A program made the translations under genes and the position numbers. DNA of 64,000 bases from Cotesia glomerata (lineage: Eukaryota; Arthropoda; Insecta; Hymenoptera; Braconidae): assembly GCF_020080835.1 (NCBI RefSeq), contig NC_058159.1, positions 30,293,525-30,357,524 on the forward strand. The letters run 5' to 3'. The notes beneath the pieces were generated by a model. That model saw only the letters and a list, made by a program, of their open reading frames with translations, was not told where the DNA came from and ran no database searches. Below, piece by piece: positions 33,236-46,463 of the stretch. Every line of letters begins with the position of its first letter. The stretch's first letter is position 1.

Positions 33236-34668
33236 ATCAATTTTAGATCAAATATTTGTACAATCATATCAAAAAAACTTTTCTTTAAATAAAATTTCTA
33301 ATTTCATTAAAATTCTATTTTTCATAAAATAAAATATTCAAAAAGTTTCAACACATAAAAATTTATTATCAATAAATCTCTAAAAAATAATTATAAAAAG
33401 TCCAAAAATAAAATAAACTTTCCCAACAATAAATATTAATTAGCGCACTACCCAATAGTGACAATTTTAAAACTTTTATTCCTCTCGAATGTCAACTCTA
33501 AAATTTTTATCAACACCATAAATAAAATTAAACAGAGTTTCTATTCACTTGATATTACCAGTGACGATAAATAAAATTTTTTCCTCTGATCCACAATATT
33601 CGACCGAGAAAATGATTGTCCTAGAAATATGATTTAGCATTACGGAAAATAGAAACATTAAATGAACTAGCGTGACACAAAAGTTACCGTTGGTTATATC
33701 ATCGCCGCCCACTTCCCTCTGTTATATATTTACATCCATGTGCCCATGAGTATCCGGTGGTTATCGACGAACGGAAGCATAAGGACGCGGCCCGGCAATT
33801 CGGTGTTTGAAACAGTTTCGCGAATATTGACGCTCCGAGCACATTTATTATCATTATAATCCATCCACACATGTATCACCGGATTGCGTAGTATGTTTAA
33901 CTTTTTCATCCACCAACTATAATTCTCTTCTCTTCTGTTATTTATATTTATATTTTTATTTTCACTCCCAAATCGCAATAACTGCAACATATGTGCTCGC
34001 TAAGTCGACAAACTGCGTGACCAGGGATGACATGTGTGTCCCATCGATTTATTGGCTGTACACAAAACAACCTGGATATGGAGCAGCATGCCAGATCGAC
34101 GGCTAATCATCGGTGTTGGGTGCAAAAGCTAGTTGAAAAAACCGGACTGCTATGCGACATTCCAGTTGGTAAGAAATCCGAGACGACATTCACCATCACC
34201 GTCATTATACATCATGACCATCACAATCGAGAATCGAGAACTGTAAGCCGAGAGGACAGTATTTATATTCGAGCAGCACACCGGACGTCCGGCACCAGGC
34301 ATCAGGAAAAACGCGGTGCTTTATTCATTCAATGACGACATACCTGTGCGTAACTTTTATGACACACGTGTGGTGTAAGTCTGTGCCCGTGTACCTGCGA
34401 ATTACACACTCTCCATCATATAAACTTGTATATGTTTCATAGCATGCATTAATGTGCATCATTGACATATCTAGTGTCCAGCGTTTCCGTTTGTCTCTCA
34501 ATTCATTCACTCGATAAATCACGGGCTCCATCCCGCATATAAACGGCTACTACGCTGGTGTACACCATCAACTTCTAGTATATATCTTCGTGTTACTCCA
34601 CAGTCGCCTGGTTCCGTTGAATCATGGCCATGACGCTTTCATCCAGAATAGAATAGAGAATACACAAG
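33236..34668. other. Non-coding stretch
   Basis: 33236-33600 is AT-rich. 33610-34620 is mixed, with overlapping frames of up to 102 codons. CCAGTTG followed by GTAAGAAAT at 34164-34179 is a good-looking plus-strand donor, but no acceptor with a pyrimidine tract precedes it. Confidence 0.45.
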
Positions 34669-35677
34669 CGTGTATCTGGTTATTGTTGTCGCAGCTCCTA
34701 CCTCTATTCTTCCCTCGGTTTTTGCCGTTTATGCAATGAAAAAACCTACTTGATGCAAGAAAATATTCTCTTGACAATTTTAATGTTGCTTTAAGACATT
34801 CAGCAAATAAAAATTTTCGATAAAGAAATAAAATTCTAGAATATAGAATTTTATTAATCCAACTAACCATATTACTATTTTCAACAAAATTACCTATGTT
34901 TTACCCAACAATTTCTTTCTCAAGGATTAAGATACTCAGTAACGTCAATTCTCGACATTACCGACTTGTTTTAACAGTATCAACAATCCTCGGGTCTATA
35001 TTATTTTCTATACTTTGAAAACAAGTCTCAAATCCTTTTCAGAATGGATTTAAATAAGAAATTTCTCTATTAACAAAGAAATTTTTTAATCAAACAAAGT
35101 TTCCATCAAAATGATTTAATTCGTACATCAAGACCATTCGTCTCAAATCACCTTTTTTCCATCCTAATATCGTGTATCTGGTTATTATTGTCGGAGCAAT
35201 ATTCCTCCCTCGTTTTTTACTGTTTATGCAATGAAAAAACCTACTTGATGCAAGAAAATATTCTCTTGAAAATTTTAATCTTGCTTTAAGATATTCAGCA
35301 ATTAAAAATTTACAAAAAAAGAAATAAAATTCTTTATTCTAGAATTTTATTAATCCAACTAAACATATTACTATTTTCAACAAAATTACCTATGTTTTAC
35401 CCAACAATTTCTTTCTCAAGGATTAAGATACTCGGTAACGTCAATTCTCGATATTACGACTTGTTCCAACTGTACCAACAATCCTCGGGTTTATATTATT
35501 TTCTATACTATAAAAACAAGTTTCAAATCCTTTTCAAATAAGAATTTTTTTTACTAAGAAACAATTTTCTAACCAAACCTTAAAGTTCCCATCAAAATGA
35601 TTTAATTCTTACATCAAGACCATTTCTCTCTAGTTTTTTCCATCCTAAAATCGTGTATCTGGTTATTGTTGTCGCGG
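34669..35677. repeat. Tandem duplication, ~490-bp unit, two copies plus the start of a third
   Basis: CGTGTATCTGGTTATTGTTG or a close variant begins at 34669, 35171 and 35652. The first two copies share long blocks such as CCTACTTGATGCAAGAAAAT, ACCTATGTTTTACCCAACAA and CATCAAAATGATTTAATTC. The third copy stops after about 25 bp. Copies differ by substitutions and small indels. No frame is conserved open across the copies, so it is not a duplicated exon as far as I can see. Confidence 0.9.
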
Positions 35678-38063
35678 TGTTTTCTTTCTTTCCACCGTTC
35701 CTATTAACTCGGTGATAAATACAGCGGAGGCGGATACCCTACAGAAGAACCTGGAAAATAGACCGGGATAAATAAGAGGAGGAAGAGCTGAGAGGTATAG
35801 ACCGTCCATGTATATCTATGTCTAGGGTGATCCCAGTGGAGAGGAAGCGAGCTAGCGTTAGCATAGCCAGGCCACAGGCGCTAATTCCCAGCACTCGAAT
35901 TCGAGCATAAATCACCGGCAGGCGCCGTGAGACTACCTCTTTGATCGTATATATCTACGTCTGTGTCTGTGTAGTTATACAATCATGATGCTGGTGGTGG
36001 TGCTGTGGCATACGCCGGGGTCAACTTGCTCGCGCTCACGTACCGCGTTAACAAGCTGCCGTACAATGGCTATTATCGTCCTCGTTCCCTCCTCCTCACT
36101 TACTCCTTTTCCTATCCGCGATCTCCCCCGTCCTCTTCTATCTCGGGGCAACAACAGCCAGTGTAGTGTACACATAAATATATATATATACATAATATAT
36201 ATCGAAGCTGGTGCTCTTCTCCCTTCTGGAGGCCAGAAGCTGCTGGAGAGTCGGGTCTACGCGTAGGTAACTACCTACAGATCCAAATTACACTCCAGCA
36301 AGCCATAATTCAGGGCGTCTTGTAGTTGGAACCCGCGAAAACCATGGCACGCCCCAGTGAGTCAACCACCGATCTTAAATTCTCGGTCCCCGATTCCGAT
36401 CCGAGATTATTTGTCAAGCTTTTTGCGATCCCGAGCTTCTGATCCTTTTTTCCGACTCATTCATTTCCTTCTTCATGGTCTGCTCTGTTTTTTACGTTTT
36501 GCCCTCGCCCTTTTTTCACCGTTCGATCTCTATGGGTTGGCTCTCTATCAGACTCACGTGACGGAGCTTTTCCAGGGCATTCCAGTCACGATTCTCTTCC
36601 AGCTCGAGAATGCGAGGCAACAGCATACGCGACTTTATATTATACCCTAGCTGGTATAGAGTATGAAGTCGAGGAGTATGTGTACGGCCAATCTAATTTG
36701 GTAAGACCAAACCCTCGAGTCTTTTACCTTCTTCGGGGTATTATATATATATATGTCGATCGCGACTTTTGTGCAACGAGACGAGTTCGAGATACGAAAC
36801 CCAGATGGAGACCAAAGAAAACGACAATGACGAAGACGAAGACGATGAGACACTTTCCGGATATTAAACTGACGTTTTTTCTTGAGGTAATTTCCTCTTT
36901 GGGATCCCTTCCAAAAATCTATAGTGGAAGTTCGCGAAGTCTTACAATGTGGAAGTGAGTTTGGGTTTGAAGATTTATGAAAAAAAAAAATTGAAGAGTG
37001 AGCTACTGATCAATTTTTAAAATAAAGAGACAATTGTCTTGAATTAATACGAAAAATTTTTGAATCAAATAAAATTTCTCAGTTCAAGAATTTTTTCAAT
37101 TTAAATCAAGCTCTCTAGAGTGATTTTTTCGGTTCAAAAATTCCCTCTTGAATAAAGTAAATTTTTTTTCAAAGTTTGTGAAATGATTAAAAGAACAATT
37201 TCTTTTCTCCGGTGAAAAAGAGCAATATTTTCATTTAATACCGTCTTCCAGCATAAGATAAAACAGCAGACTTAATTACGTCCAGAGGAAGCTTTTTATT
37301 CAGGTTCTTTTCGGTCTTCGGTCTCCGTGAGGAGTCCCGAGTAGAGCAAGGAGAATCGATCGAGCGAAAACCGCAGAAACAAAAACCCTAAAAGTAGACG
37401 ATAGCGAGCGGAGCTAAAAAACCGATGAGAGAGCTCGAAGAAAGCGAAAGAATAGAGCAGAAGGCTGAGCTCAAAGCACCGTCGTGGGAACGAAGCTGGT
37501 GGTACCATACGAAATATTTGGAATGAGCGCGATCCGATATCCCCCATGTGTCTCATTCTTTGCCCTTTCAAGGGTTTGAGCTTTTCCCCAGGGACTCGTG
37601 AAGAAATTATATCAATGATCAGCCGCAATATACTTAATGTTCCGTGCTCACTTAACTCACACACGTGAACACCTACTCACGGAGAAAGCATTACACATAA
37701 ATGTATAATTTAATCGTATAGATGAATTAACGAGTTTTTGGATTTTTTGCAACTAAGACCCGCGATAAATAATCGCCAAGACCACCTGGTACTCTTGGGC
37801 TGCTTGTGCGGGCTTCTCTTTCTCTTTCTCTTTATTTTTTTTCTTTTCTCACCCGTACCGACACTCTCACAAGAAAATCAGTAACAGTAAAATTCCGCGA
37901 GCTCAATCGACCGAAAATATTCAGATCTGAGTTTTATTTATCCAAAGATTTCTTAAAGGACAAAATTCCTTTGAATATTTCAGAAAAGTCTGTTATTTTT
38001 CCAAATTTTGAATATATAATTTCGTGAAATTGTAATTTATGATCCTTTTTTAATGTTATTGTA
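35678..38063. other. Non-coding stretch, GC-richer patches
   Basis: 35700-36960 and 37240-37900 are GC-richer with many short overlapping frames; 36960-37240 and 37960-38063 are AT-rich. Nothing recognisable is encoded. Confidence 0.45.
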
Positions 38064-38304
38064 CACTGATAAAAAAATTGACTTGACTCAAGAGCCAAAC
38101 TCTTGAACCAAGAATACCATTTTGAAGAAAATGATTTTCTTGAGTCAAGAGAAAAAATTCTTGAGCTAAGAAATTATTCTTGGTCTAAGAAAATTTTCTT
38201 GAGTCAAGAATTTATTCTCTTGACTCAAGAAAATCATTTTCTTCAAAGTGGAATTCTTGGTTCAAGAGTTTGGCTCTTGAGTCAAGTCAATTTTTTTATC
38301 AGTG
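38064..38304. mobile_element. Palindromic MITE with TA target duplication and repeated AP-1-type sites
   Basis: The ends CACTGATAAAAAAATTGAC and the inverted GTCAATTTTTTTATCAGTG are flanked by TA on both sides (38062-38063 and 38305-38306). The arms match over roughly the first 90 bp with only about two differences, so the insertion looks recent or conversion-homogenised. The interior repeats CTTGAGTCAAG-like palindromes. TGASTCA heptamers lie at 38084, 38141, 38200, 38221 and 38278. No coding capacity. TA flanks and CACTGATA ends suggest mobilisation by a Tc1/mariner-type transposase; this is inferred. Confidence 0.85.
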
Positions 38305-41300
38305 TAGTAATTTTCGAATGCATCCACATTAATCATAATAAAGGAATTTTTTCCCTTACTTTTCAGTGGAATCTATCAACAACACTTGAATGACACAGAC
38401 TAGTCATCATAAAGAAGACAGACGACATCATATTATTATATTATATCATATCAAATGATACATGTGTACATACATTTAGAAATAACGAGTCATAACTTCG
38501 ATTAGGCTACAATGGATAATTTGCCTCGTAAATTGGATAATTTACCAGAGGCGCCAACGCCAATCGTGTCAGTCTCAAGCCCGTATTATCATACCTAATG
38601 GATCATCCGGTCGTGAGTCGTGACTGTCAAAAACAAATAAAGCAACGCATCAACCATTCCCGCGATGATTGTAATATAATGATCAAGGGTCAGCAAACTT
38701 GGAGTTGCAGAGTTTAAAGTTGGAAGTAACATTTGCGTTACTGTTATTATACTAAAGAAAGAGTTATCGGTAATAATTATCCATTAATAGGTTGAAAGAA
38801 GCCATCGAGTATTGGGTATCCGATCGGAATAATGCAGTTTGTACTTTTATTTATACAATATGCACGCGTGGTTGCGACCGGGCAGCTCCAGGTGGTGGCG
38901 CGTGCTGCGTCGACAGGTGGCGGGCGTTAAAAACTCGTTCGAGAAGTCTGCTGCATTTTAGCCTTCCATCTTTGTTGCTCTATCGGGGATTTTTTGTTAT
39001 TTTTGGTCCTTTCTGTTGAAACCCGGGCAAAATACTCAGACGGTCCAATCTAATTTGTCTTGGAGCCGCTTCGAGGTGAACTGGAGGCTGGCCAGGGAAT
39101 TTTCGATTATTTTTTAGGTTTATATATCTGTCTAGAGCTAAACAGAAATTAGGGAATCGACAATCGAAAAAATGAGGGGTAATAGACGATTTTTAGCTCT
39201 CAAAGATTTGCGGTCGCTCGATCATGCGGTGAAATGTCTCAGGTGGTAGATAAACTCTCTCTTGTACTTACAGTATGTTTATATATTTATATATTGGTGT
39301 ATTTGAATGTATATTGAGGAGCAAAGTGGAGTGGAGAAGTATTGAGCCGAGTAAAGTAGAGATCAGAGCCAGACAGCAACCGATACAACCAGTGTATTTA
39401 TGTATGTATGTTGTCGAGATGAGCTGAGTGTATGTACACATCAATATACCGTTTATATTTTACAAGGGGGTGGTTAAACATCAGTCTGGCAGCAGCGAGC
39501 ATCGTCGAAAGGTAAAACCGTGTATATTGTATGCTGTATAGTGTATATTTTACATTGTATATTGTATACTGTATATTGATATTGAAGAGGAATTGGAAAC
39601 ATCTGCTGTTTCGAAACAATCGCGATTTTCGAGTCTTTAAATCTGTAAAACTCACCAAGCAAACAAGCTTCGAAGAACTTTAGTTTCTCACTTTGTTGTA
39701 ATGCTTCGCTTATTTATTTATTATTATTGTAATTATAAAAAAAAAAATTTTTATAGTTTAATTTAATATAATTGAAAAGTTTTTATCCAAACTTGTGCCT
39801 TTTAAAGAGTTTTTTTGAATAGGTAATTTATTATAAAATATTTTAAATAGTAAATTTGTTCTAGAAATTAATTCCGTCAAAATTATCTGTAATATTATTG
39901 GTAATTAATTATAGAATTTCGATATTACTTTTTTTGTTAGTTGTTAAGACCATTAAAAAATATTTGAAGTAACTAAAAAATTTAAAATTTATGAAAAAGA
40001 TGATTATAATAATATCAATGTGATCAAAGTAAAGATTATTGATAATTTGACAGTAAATTTATTTCCTAACAACAGATTGTTGACATTTGTTCAAAGAGAT
40101 TGATCATCACGATAATTATCGAAAAACTAGTCCCCATTTCTAGTCAAAATAAGATGCATATAAATGGATCGATAAATAAGCCATTTATAACAATAATAAG
40201 CATATCTGAAAACGTTCTCAAGTATATACAAACACAAAAACGTCGAGATTATACCGAGTAGATCAAGTCTCGCGATTTGGGGAGCCACTGAGCAGACTTT
40301 AAAGGAGTCTCAGTCCTTCATTCCCTTGTTATCCGCGGGCCGATCGCTTCCAGGGGAGATAAAATCGTTGAATTTTCTAAAAGACAAATAGAGAAGGAAG
40401 GAGATTTTAAGTAATTTTCCCAGCGGACAATTATTGTTGACACAGCCTTAAGTTATACGTGTATAATATATAACGAGGAGATTAATCTTAATAGCCTCCC
40501 TGCGGTCTCATCGGCTAAATGGTGAGCGCTAAATGCTAAGCTCACCGTTAACTTATTTTTTTTTTTTTCACTAAAACTCCTAGCCACTCTGAAAACAATC
40601 CGGCTATTCGTAGTGACATACCACGAGGAGTCCAAAGCTCTCAAAACCAGGCTCTTATTCTTGTTCTGGTTCCTCAAAATGATCGACACAGGGGGTTCCT
40701 GTACAAACAAAGCCCCTGGACAAAATCCACCAAATCTCAACGGCTTCCCATTTATTTATTTATGCATGCGTGTGTATATTAAATGAATTTCACCGATTGA
40801 TGACTATTGTTGGGTGAATAATAGATACGCTTTAAAAGACGACAGGAGAACAGTGGAAGAAATAACGAGTGTCAAAGAACGAAAACAAGGCATCGTCACG
40901 ATTTATAAAAAAAAAACTATTAAATAATAATAATAAATACAAGAGCATAGCTGAGTAGACGGCGACGAATAACCGAGTTTAGATTGTGCTCTGTAGTTTC
41001 TGTAGAGTCAAGAAGGTGCCTGGCATTAAAGATTGGGCGCGCGCGCGGATAAAAGAACTCAGTTCTTTGTGCGTTTGCCAGGTGAGCGTTATAAATGAGC
41101 TCCAAATTCGGCTCAGGGGCAAAGCCAAGGGGGAGGGAACGAGGGACCTCGACCACACCTATGCTACTGAGGTAGACGCGACCACCTCGGCAGCCAAACT
41201 TTATAATACACCACACACACATCACACATCCTCACTGATTTTGAATCTTTCTCTCCAGCGAGACTACAGACTCGTCCACTACAAACTGGCCAAAACATAA

Positions 41301-44300
41301 TCTCCGCTGGATAGTGGCTAGTGACTTACACACACCATGTTCGTGTTCCGAGATCGGATCCTCCGCCCAGAGATTTGCCGATGGTTCACCTCGGGAGATA
41401 GAGGATAGAGGATAATCGCCGAAACCGGTGGTCCACTCGCTTCCGTTCGCATTCATCGGGTTTAAGTCCAAATTCGAGATGGGCATCATAATCGCATCTG
41501 GACTGTCCTGAGGCGCTACACCGAGTGCCAGTGGATGGAGAAGCTAACTGGACAGTCCAGAATGTTGGAGATAGTGCCACGACGACAGGATGAAACTTGC
41601 TCGGACATTGCGCACCGACAACGAGCCCACTCAAGCTTGTAGGACACTTGCTTCGCACCAAGCCCCACGGACATAATCTACACGTGTTCGTCCTCATAGA
41701 CATAGACACTACGTGAGCACGAGCTGCATAATCTAGTGGCACTGGTACGATGCTTCCATATTCCCGGTGCTGGGCATATATGCATGATGCTCCCAATGTA
41801 TGGTTATACATGTAGGGTCTGTATCAAGTTTATGCAGAATCGGTGAATTCGCCTGGGTCATTGTCCCCTTCCAAACCCCAGTCGATAATTGAGACTACTA
41901 AGCACACCTGTGTTCGTCCATGCAAATTGCAGGTGGGAAGCACAAGCACAAGCACGAGTTCATCTCACATCTGGTATGATGCCTTCTGACGTTTTTATTC
42001 TTATACTCAGCAGATCCTCGTTTCTCTCTTCGGTGAAACTCATAATCATTATCTCCGGGTCTTTCTCTCTCTAGTCCTGATGGTGATGCTCGAGCTCAAT
42101 TATTAACCGCACGCTCGTGCCCGTACCAGGTTGTTTGTACCCTAAAATTTTCGTCGACATTCCTTTCGGATCATTTTCAAATTCCACAAATATATTCAGA
42201 CATTGGATGGCAAGTGTGTGTTTCTATGCTGGGTTTGGATGTTGTTGGTGTGTGGACACGGTTGGTGGTGAGCAACCCACACCACTACGGATACATATGC
42301 TACGGTTCTACCTGACATCTTGTATACCTACACAACTGCTTGAAATAATTTTGTTTTTGTGGTTTGCTCTGTTATGCTGCTCATCTCGAGGGGTATCTGT
42401 GAGTGTGAATTGCCGGGATTAATATACTGAGGCGTATCATCGAGGTACGCAGATCCGAGGGTATCCATGCATACATTCACTCACAAGAGAATATAGTTAT
42501 ATTACTAGTTTATATAGTAACTAGTAATAAAAATTTTATAATAAAAATAATTACTATTTTTTTTGGTTTGAAAATGCTTTTTGAAAAGTTTATAGTTTGC
42601 TTTTTTAGTATATGATTATTTTCAGTGTTTTTTTTTTTATTAATTTACTGAATTTCTATCCATGCTTCGCAGATGTAAAAGCATTAGTCCACATATGAAC
42701 CTTAAGCATTGAAGCCAAAGCGGCATAAAATATTTTAGTGCTGCTTTGAAATGATTTGAAAGGTATTTTTTCACAAAAAAAAAAGAATAATTAAAAATAG
42801 ATGGATGTAGGTATTTTGTTTACAAGAATTTGTTTGCTATTTCAGTGTTCTTTAATACAGAATGTTGTTTTGGGTTGGTGGTTTTACTTTGGCAAAAAGC
42901 GTGAAATACTTTGATGGCTCTTTAGTAATAAAACGCGACACAAAAGTAAAGCACGAGCTTGGTATTCAGCATCAGGGAAATTATACCAAGTGACATGTCG
43001 TGGAAAGATGAAACGAGATATCCTATTGCTGGATGGACAAAGTGTAGACGGCACGTGCCCACAAAGGAGGCGTCTGTCCATGAAGTTACGTTCTACCTTT
43101 TGTCATGGTTTATGCATCGTTATACACTACACTACATGGCGCCCTCATACCGGTATTTTATACCGTACACGCATTCATTTACCTTTTTTAGTCAGACTAG
43201 CCTTCTATACAGACTACAACTACCAACTACCAACAGACTACAAGCCACGGAGCTACAGAAACTTTTAACCACAGATAATATAATAAAGCAGAAAGCAGAC
43301 AGGTGTCATCACCATTTTGATAACTATCTCCTTAAATCTATGATACCTCTGAACAATGGGTCCTGCATCTTCCCTTGCGCTCCTATCGCCATCTACCATC
43401 GCCTTTTACTCTATCATATAAATCCATACCACTCAGATATTAAATATTTAAAATATCCCAGCTAGCTGCTATTCCCACTCACTTCTCACTTCCTGAATCA
43501 ATAAAACTATCAACGATTTTCAACGCCGCCTAATTCTCAATAATTTATTACGATAAACAGAATCAACATATTTTTTCAACACCGATCAAAGCTAATATTT
43601 TCTCGGTCTATCGCCCGAAGAAAGAAACGAGCCTTCTTTAATTAGCCACAGGCGTCAGAACATTTTTCGAGTGAAATATCACAAAGATAATAATAAAAGA
43701 AAAAAAAAACCTCAATATGTCAAGTTTTTTATTTCACTTGAATATTTATATTTTTATTTTTTACCTTAAATTATTTTTCGCTTTTTAAATGCTAGACAGG
43801 GCTTTTTAAATTATGTATTTATTTTTCTACATTATCTATGATTTTTATTGCTTTATTTTAAACTTGTCGAGACAATCTAAATTTTAAAATATATTAAAGT
43901 GGAACGATATTGTCTGGCATTTAAATAAATAACTCAATTAAAATCATCACAGTTTTTTTTATAAATTATTTCGGCGATGTTTTCCAATATTAGCCAAAGT
44001 CGAAAAAATTACGTTTACTAATAAAAGAATTTTTTAATATTTGATATGCTTTATTAAAAGATAATTATTGATTTTATAGCATCAACTAATTCAATTAATC
44101 TCTATAAATAGTGGATGAATAATTTATTGAATAAAATTTATAGACAGTTAATAATTATTAAAGACAATATATCAACTGCTAAAAATTTTTATTTCAAGTT
44201 AATTAATATTTGTTAACTTCTTTAATTTAATTCTTGAATAAAAATGTCAAAATTCTACTGAGACACTTTTTAATCAATAAATTTAGTAGGTTAATACTTT

Positions 44301-45356
44301 TTTTTTTAATTAAATAAATAATGAAGAGTGATAACAATTAGTTGAAAAATAATTGCTTAAGCTTAATAAATTTTTTCTAAATAAATAAATAAATTAATTA
44401 ATAAACATTAGGTGTTAAATATTTAAAAATTTTTTTTAAAGTTATTTTTATTTTTACCAAATTCAATGGATAGACATTTACTAATTTAAAAAAAAAAGTC
44501 AAAAATGAAGAAAATTTGGAGACATTCAATCGAACTTTACCTCAAACAACCGGAGAAAAATTATATAATAGAAAAAAAAATGATCTGAGTCTAGAATTCA
44601 CCCGAGTAGAGCAGTCGTGTTTAACTGAAAAGACGTCTCAATTTTATATAAATGACACAGGGGGAACTAATAGAAATGTGGTAAAAATTATTTCCATTGA
44701 ATTGGCAGTAGGTCAATTGGCAAACTAAACGGAACGAAACAGTGGCAAGATGATGGCATTGGTCAGCAACCAAAAGCAACCAAGAAACATACGAACCACC
44801 CTGCTGCGACACCCGGAGCGAATCTCTGGCCTCTGTATCGGCCACATACATTCTCATTTATCCATCCACACACACTTAGTTCGATTTATATAGAGGAGAA
44901 ATCCCGAGGGCAGAGAAACATTGGTTACTGTATATAAAATAAACTCACACATACACACACATACCTGCAGTAGTCCGGCTGCGGCAACAATTTCACGCGA
45001 GCGACGCCGGACTGGCGCTAAATTAAAAACTAATCGTTTTTCCGTGGCCCTTCCATGGTTGTTCGCCTCCACCCGCCCTAGCTTCGGGTCGAGCATGAGG
45101 TAAACAGAAAAAAATTATTGAAAAATAAAACATCGGGAAAAGAACCAACAAGTTCTTCTAGCCCCGCAAAGAAGATGGGAGTCGGCTCAAAAATATATAA
45201 TAACAATAATAACAATAAAGGGGAGAAAAAAATCAAACAAGAAAGACTCAGCGGCTTCGCTTGACGCCTGTATCGATTATATACAAAGTATCAGGTATCC
45301 TGGGTGCAACGGGTCATCTTCTGCAGCCATAAGGAGCGTACTCGTTATATTGTATG

Positions 45357-45357
<1 letters not shown>
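38305..45357. other. Long non-coding stretch without a supported gene
   Basis: GC-richer patches (38510-39480, 40230-42480, 42880-43500, 44750-45360) alternate with AT-rich tracts (39700-40210, 42490-42870, 43680-44600). It contains the two longest frames of the window, 168 codons at 42959-43465 and 141 codons at 41386-41811 on the minus strand. Neither has a recognisable domain, signal peptide or splice context. A degenerate GTATATTGTATACT-type repeat lies at 39522-39583. A GTGAGTTTT donor-like site on the minus strand near 39649-39657 has no matching acceptor. Confidence 0.4.

Positions 45358-45400
<43 letters not shown>
45358..45400. repeat. (ATT)n microsatellite, about 14 units
   Basis: An uninterrupted ATT trinucleotide run of 43 bp, in a mixed-composition context and outside any recognised mobile element. 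Confidence 0.95.
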
Positions 45401-45405
<5 letters not shown>

Positions 45406-45672
45406 TCAGAGAGAACTCGAATAGAAATACAAGCCGGAGAAGCAAAGATCGTAGACCGTTAGGCCGTCTAGAGTGTGCTTCTCACTAAAATGAGTGTTTT
45501 ATTAGTTCGTGTGAAGAAATTTGTTCGCTCACTCAACAATCAACTAGTCTGATGTTTTTCACACCCATAAATATCTCAATTTATATTTATATTTATACGA
45601 GCCATCAATCGCCCTTGAGTTTTAAATTGTTTATGTTTTTTAGTAAGGTAATTTTTTAACTTTGCATCACAA

Positions 45673-46463
45673 TCTATATTATTAAGAGAATAAATAAAAT
45701 TTTGTGTCTAGGATAGTCATATGATAAAATAGGTTTTTTTAGTGGCATTTAATGTCATTATAAAGGTCTTGATTTGAATTTGTGCCTTTTCAAGGTTTCA
45801 TATCAATCTCACCGATAGTCAATTTATGATGATAAATATTTAGGCAGCATTCGAAAATTCTCTATCTCTAGATACATAATTAAGAAATTACCTTTTATCT
45901 TGTGAAATATTGACATTTTTAACGATATAAGCTCATCCCGATGTTACACTCATCGAGACCTTTCATTTGAGTACCCACATCAATTTTTCATAAATTTATA
46001 TATATTATATATATATATGTATATATGAAAAATATATCAAAATGCATGTGGGTACTCAAATGAAAGCTCTTGACGAGGGTAACATCGGAATGAGCTTATA
46101 TCTTCAAAAATGTCAATATTTAAGAAAGTACAGTGCAATTCAATAAACGTCTTGTGAAATATTGACATTTTTAAGGATATAAGCTCACTCCGACATTACA
46201 CTAATCGAGACCTTTCATTTGAGTACCCACATCAATTTTTCATATATACATATATATAATATATATAAATATATGAAAAATTGATGTGGGTACTCAAATG
46301 AAAGGTCTCGATAAGTATAACATCGGGATGAGCTTATTTCTTTAAAAACGTCAATATTTAAAAAAGTACAATGCAGTTTAACAACAATCATTATTTAATA
46401 AAGCAAAATTTTATTTATTTATCATTCACAAGTCACGGCAGTCACATAGTGACTGGTTGCTAG
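45673..46463 (+). mobile_element. Non-autonomous Helitron family A, copy 6 (full length, 791 bp)
   Basis: This is the best reference copy. It has A, then TCTATATTATTAAGAGAATA at the 5' end and CTAG (46460-46463) then T at the 3' end. In order it holds a 5' unique part with GGTCTTGATTTGAATTTGTG and palindrome 1 (about 45900-46135). Palindrome 2 (about 46149-46375) and the tail TTTAATAAAGCAAAATTTTA follow, and the terminal hairpin (46438-46455) ends the element. In palindrome 2 both halves read TTTTTCAT-type arms with CATCAATTTTT, so it is more symmetric than palindrome 1. There is no coding sequence. A few bases between hairpin and CTAG are missing compared with copy 1. Confidence 0.92.

Noticed and set aside
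34027..34335. 102-codon frame with a good GTAAGAAAT donor inside
   Set aside because: No polypyrimidine acceptor upstream and no recognisable peptide.
41055..41087. TTTGCCAG joined to GTGAGCG on the plus strand
   Set aside because: Short, mixed tract and a weak donor; lies in a GC-richer patch where such matches occur by chance.
41386..41811. 141-codon minus-strand frame
   Set aside because: No family resemblance; frames of over 80 codons lie on the overlapping opposite strand, as expected for GC-richer random sequence.
42959..43465. Longest open frame, 168 codons, plus strand
   Set aside because: No recognisable domain, no Kozak-like or splice context, a His/Tyr/Leu-rich composition following local base bias, and an overlapping open frame in another register.
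45900..46375. Regularly spaced inverted repeats that might suggest a CRISPR-like array
   Set aside because: These are the two palindromes of a Helitron copy; there are no short spaced direct repeats with unique spacers.
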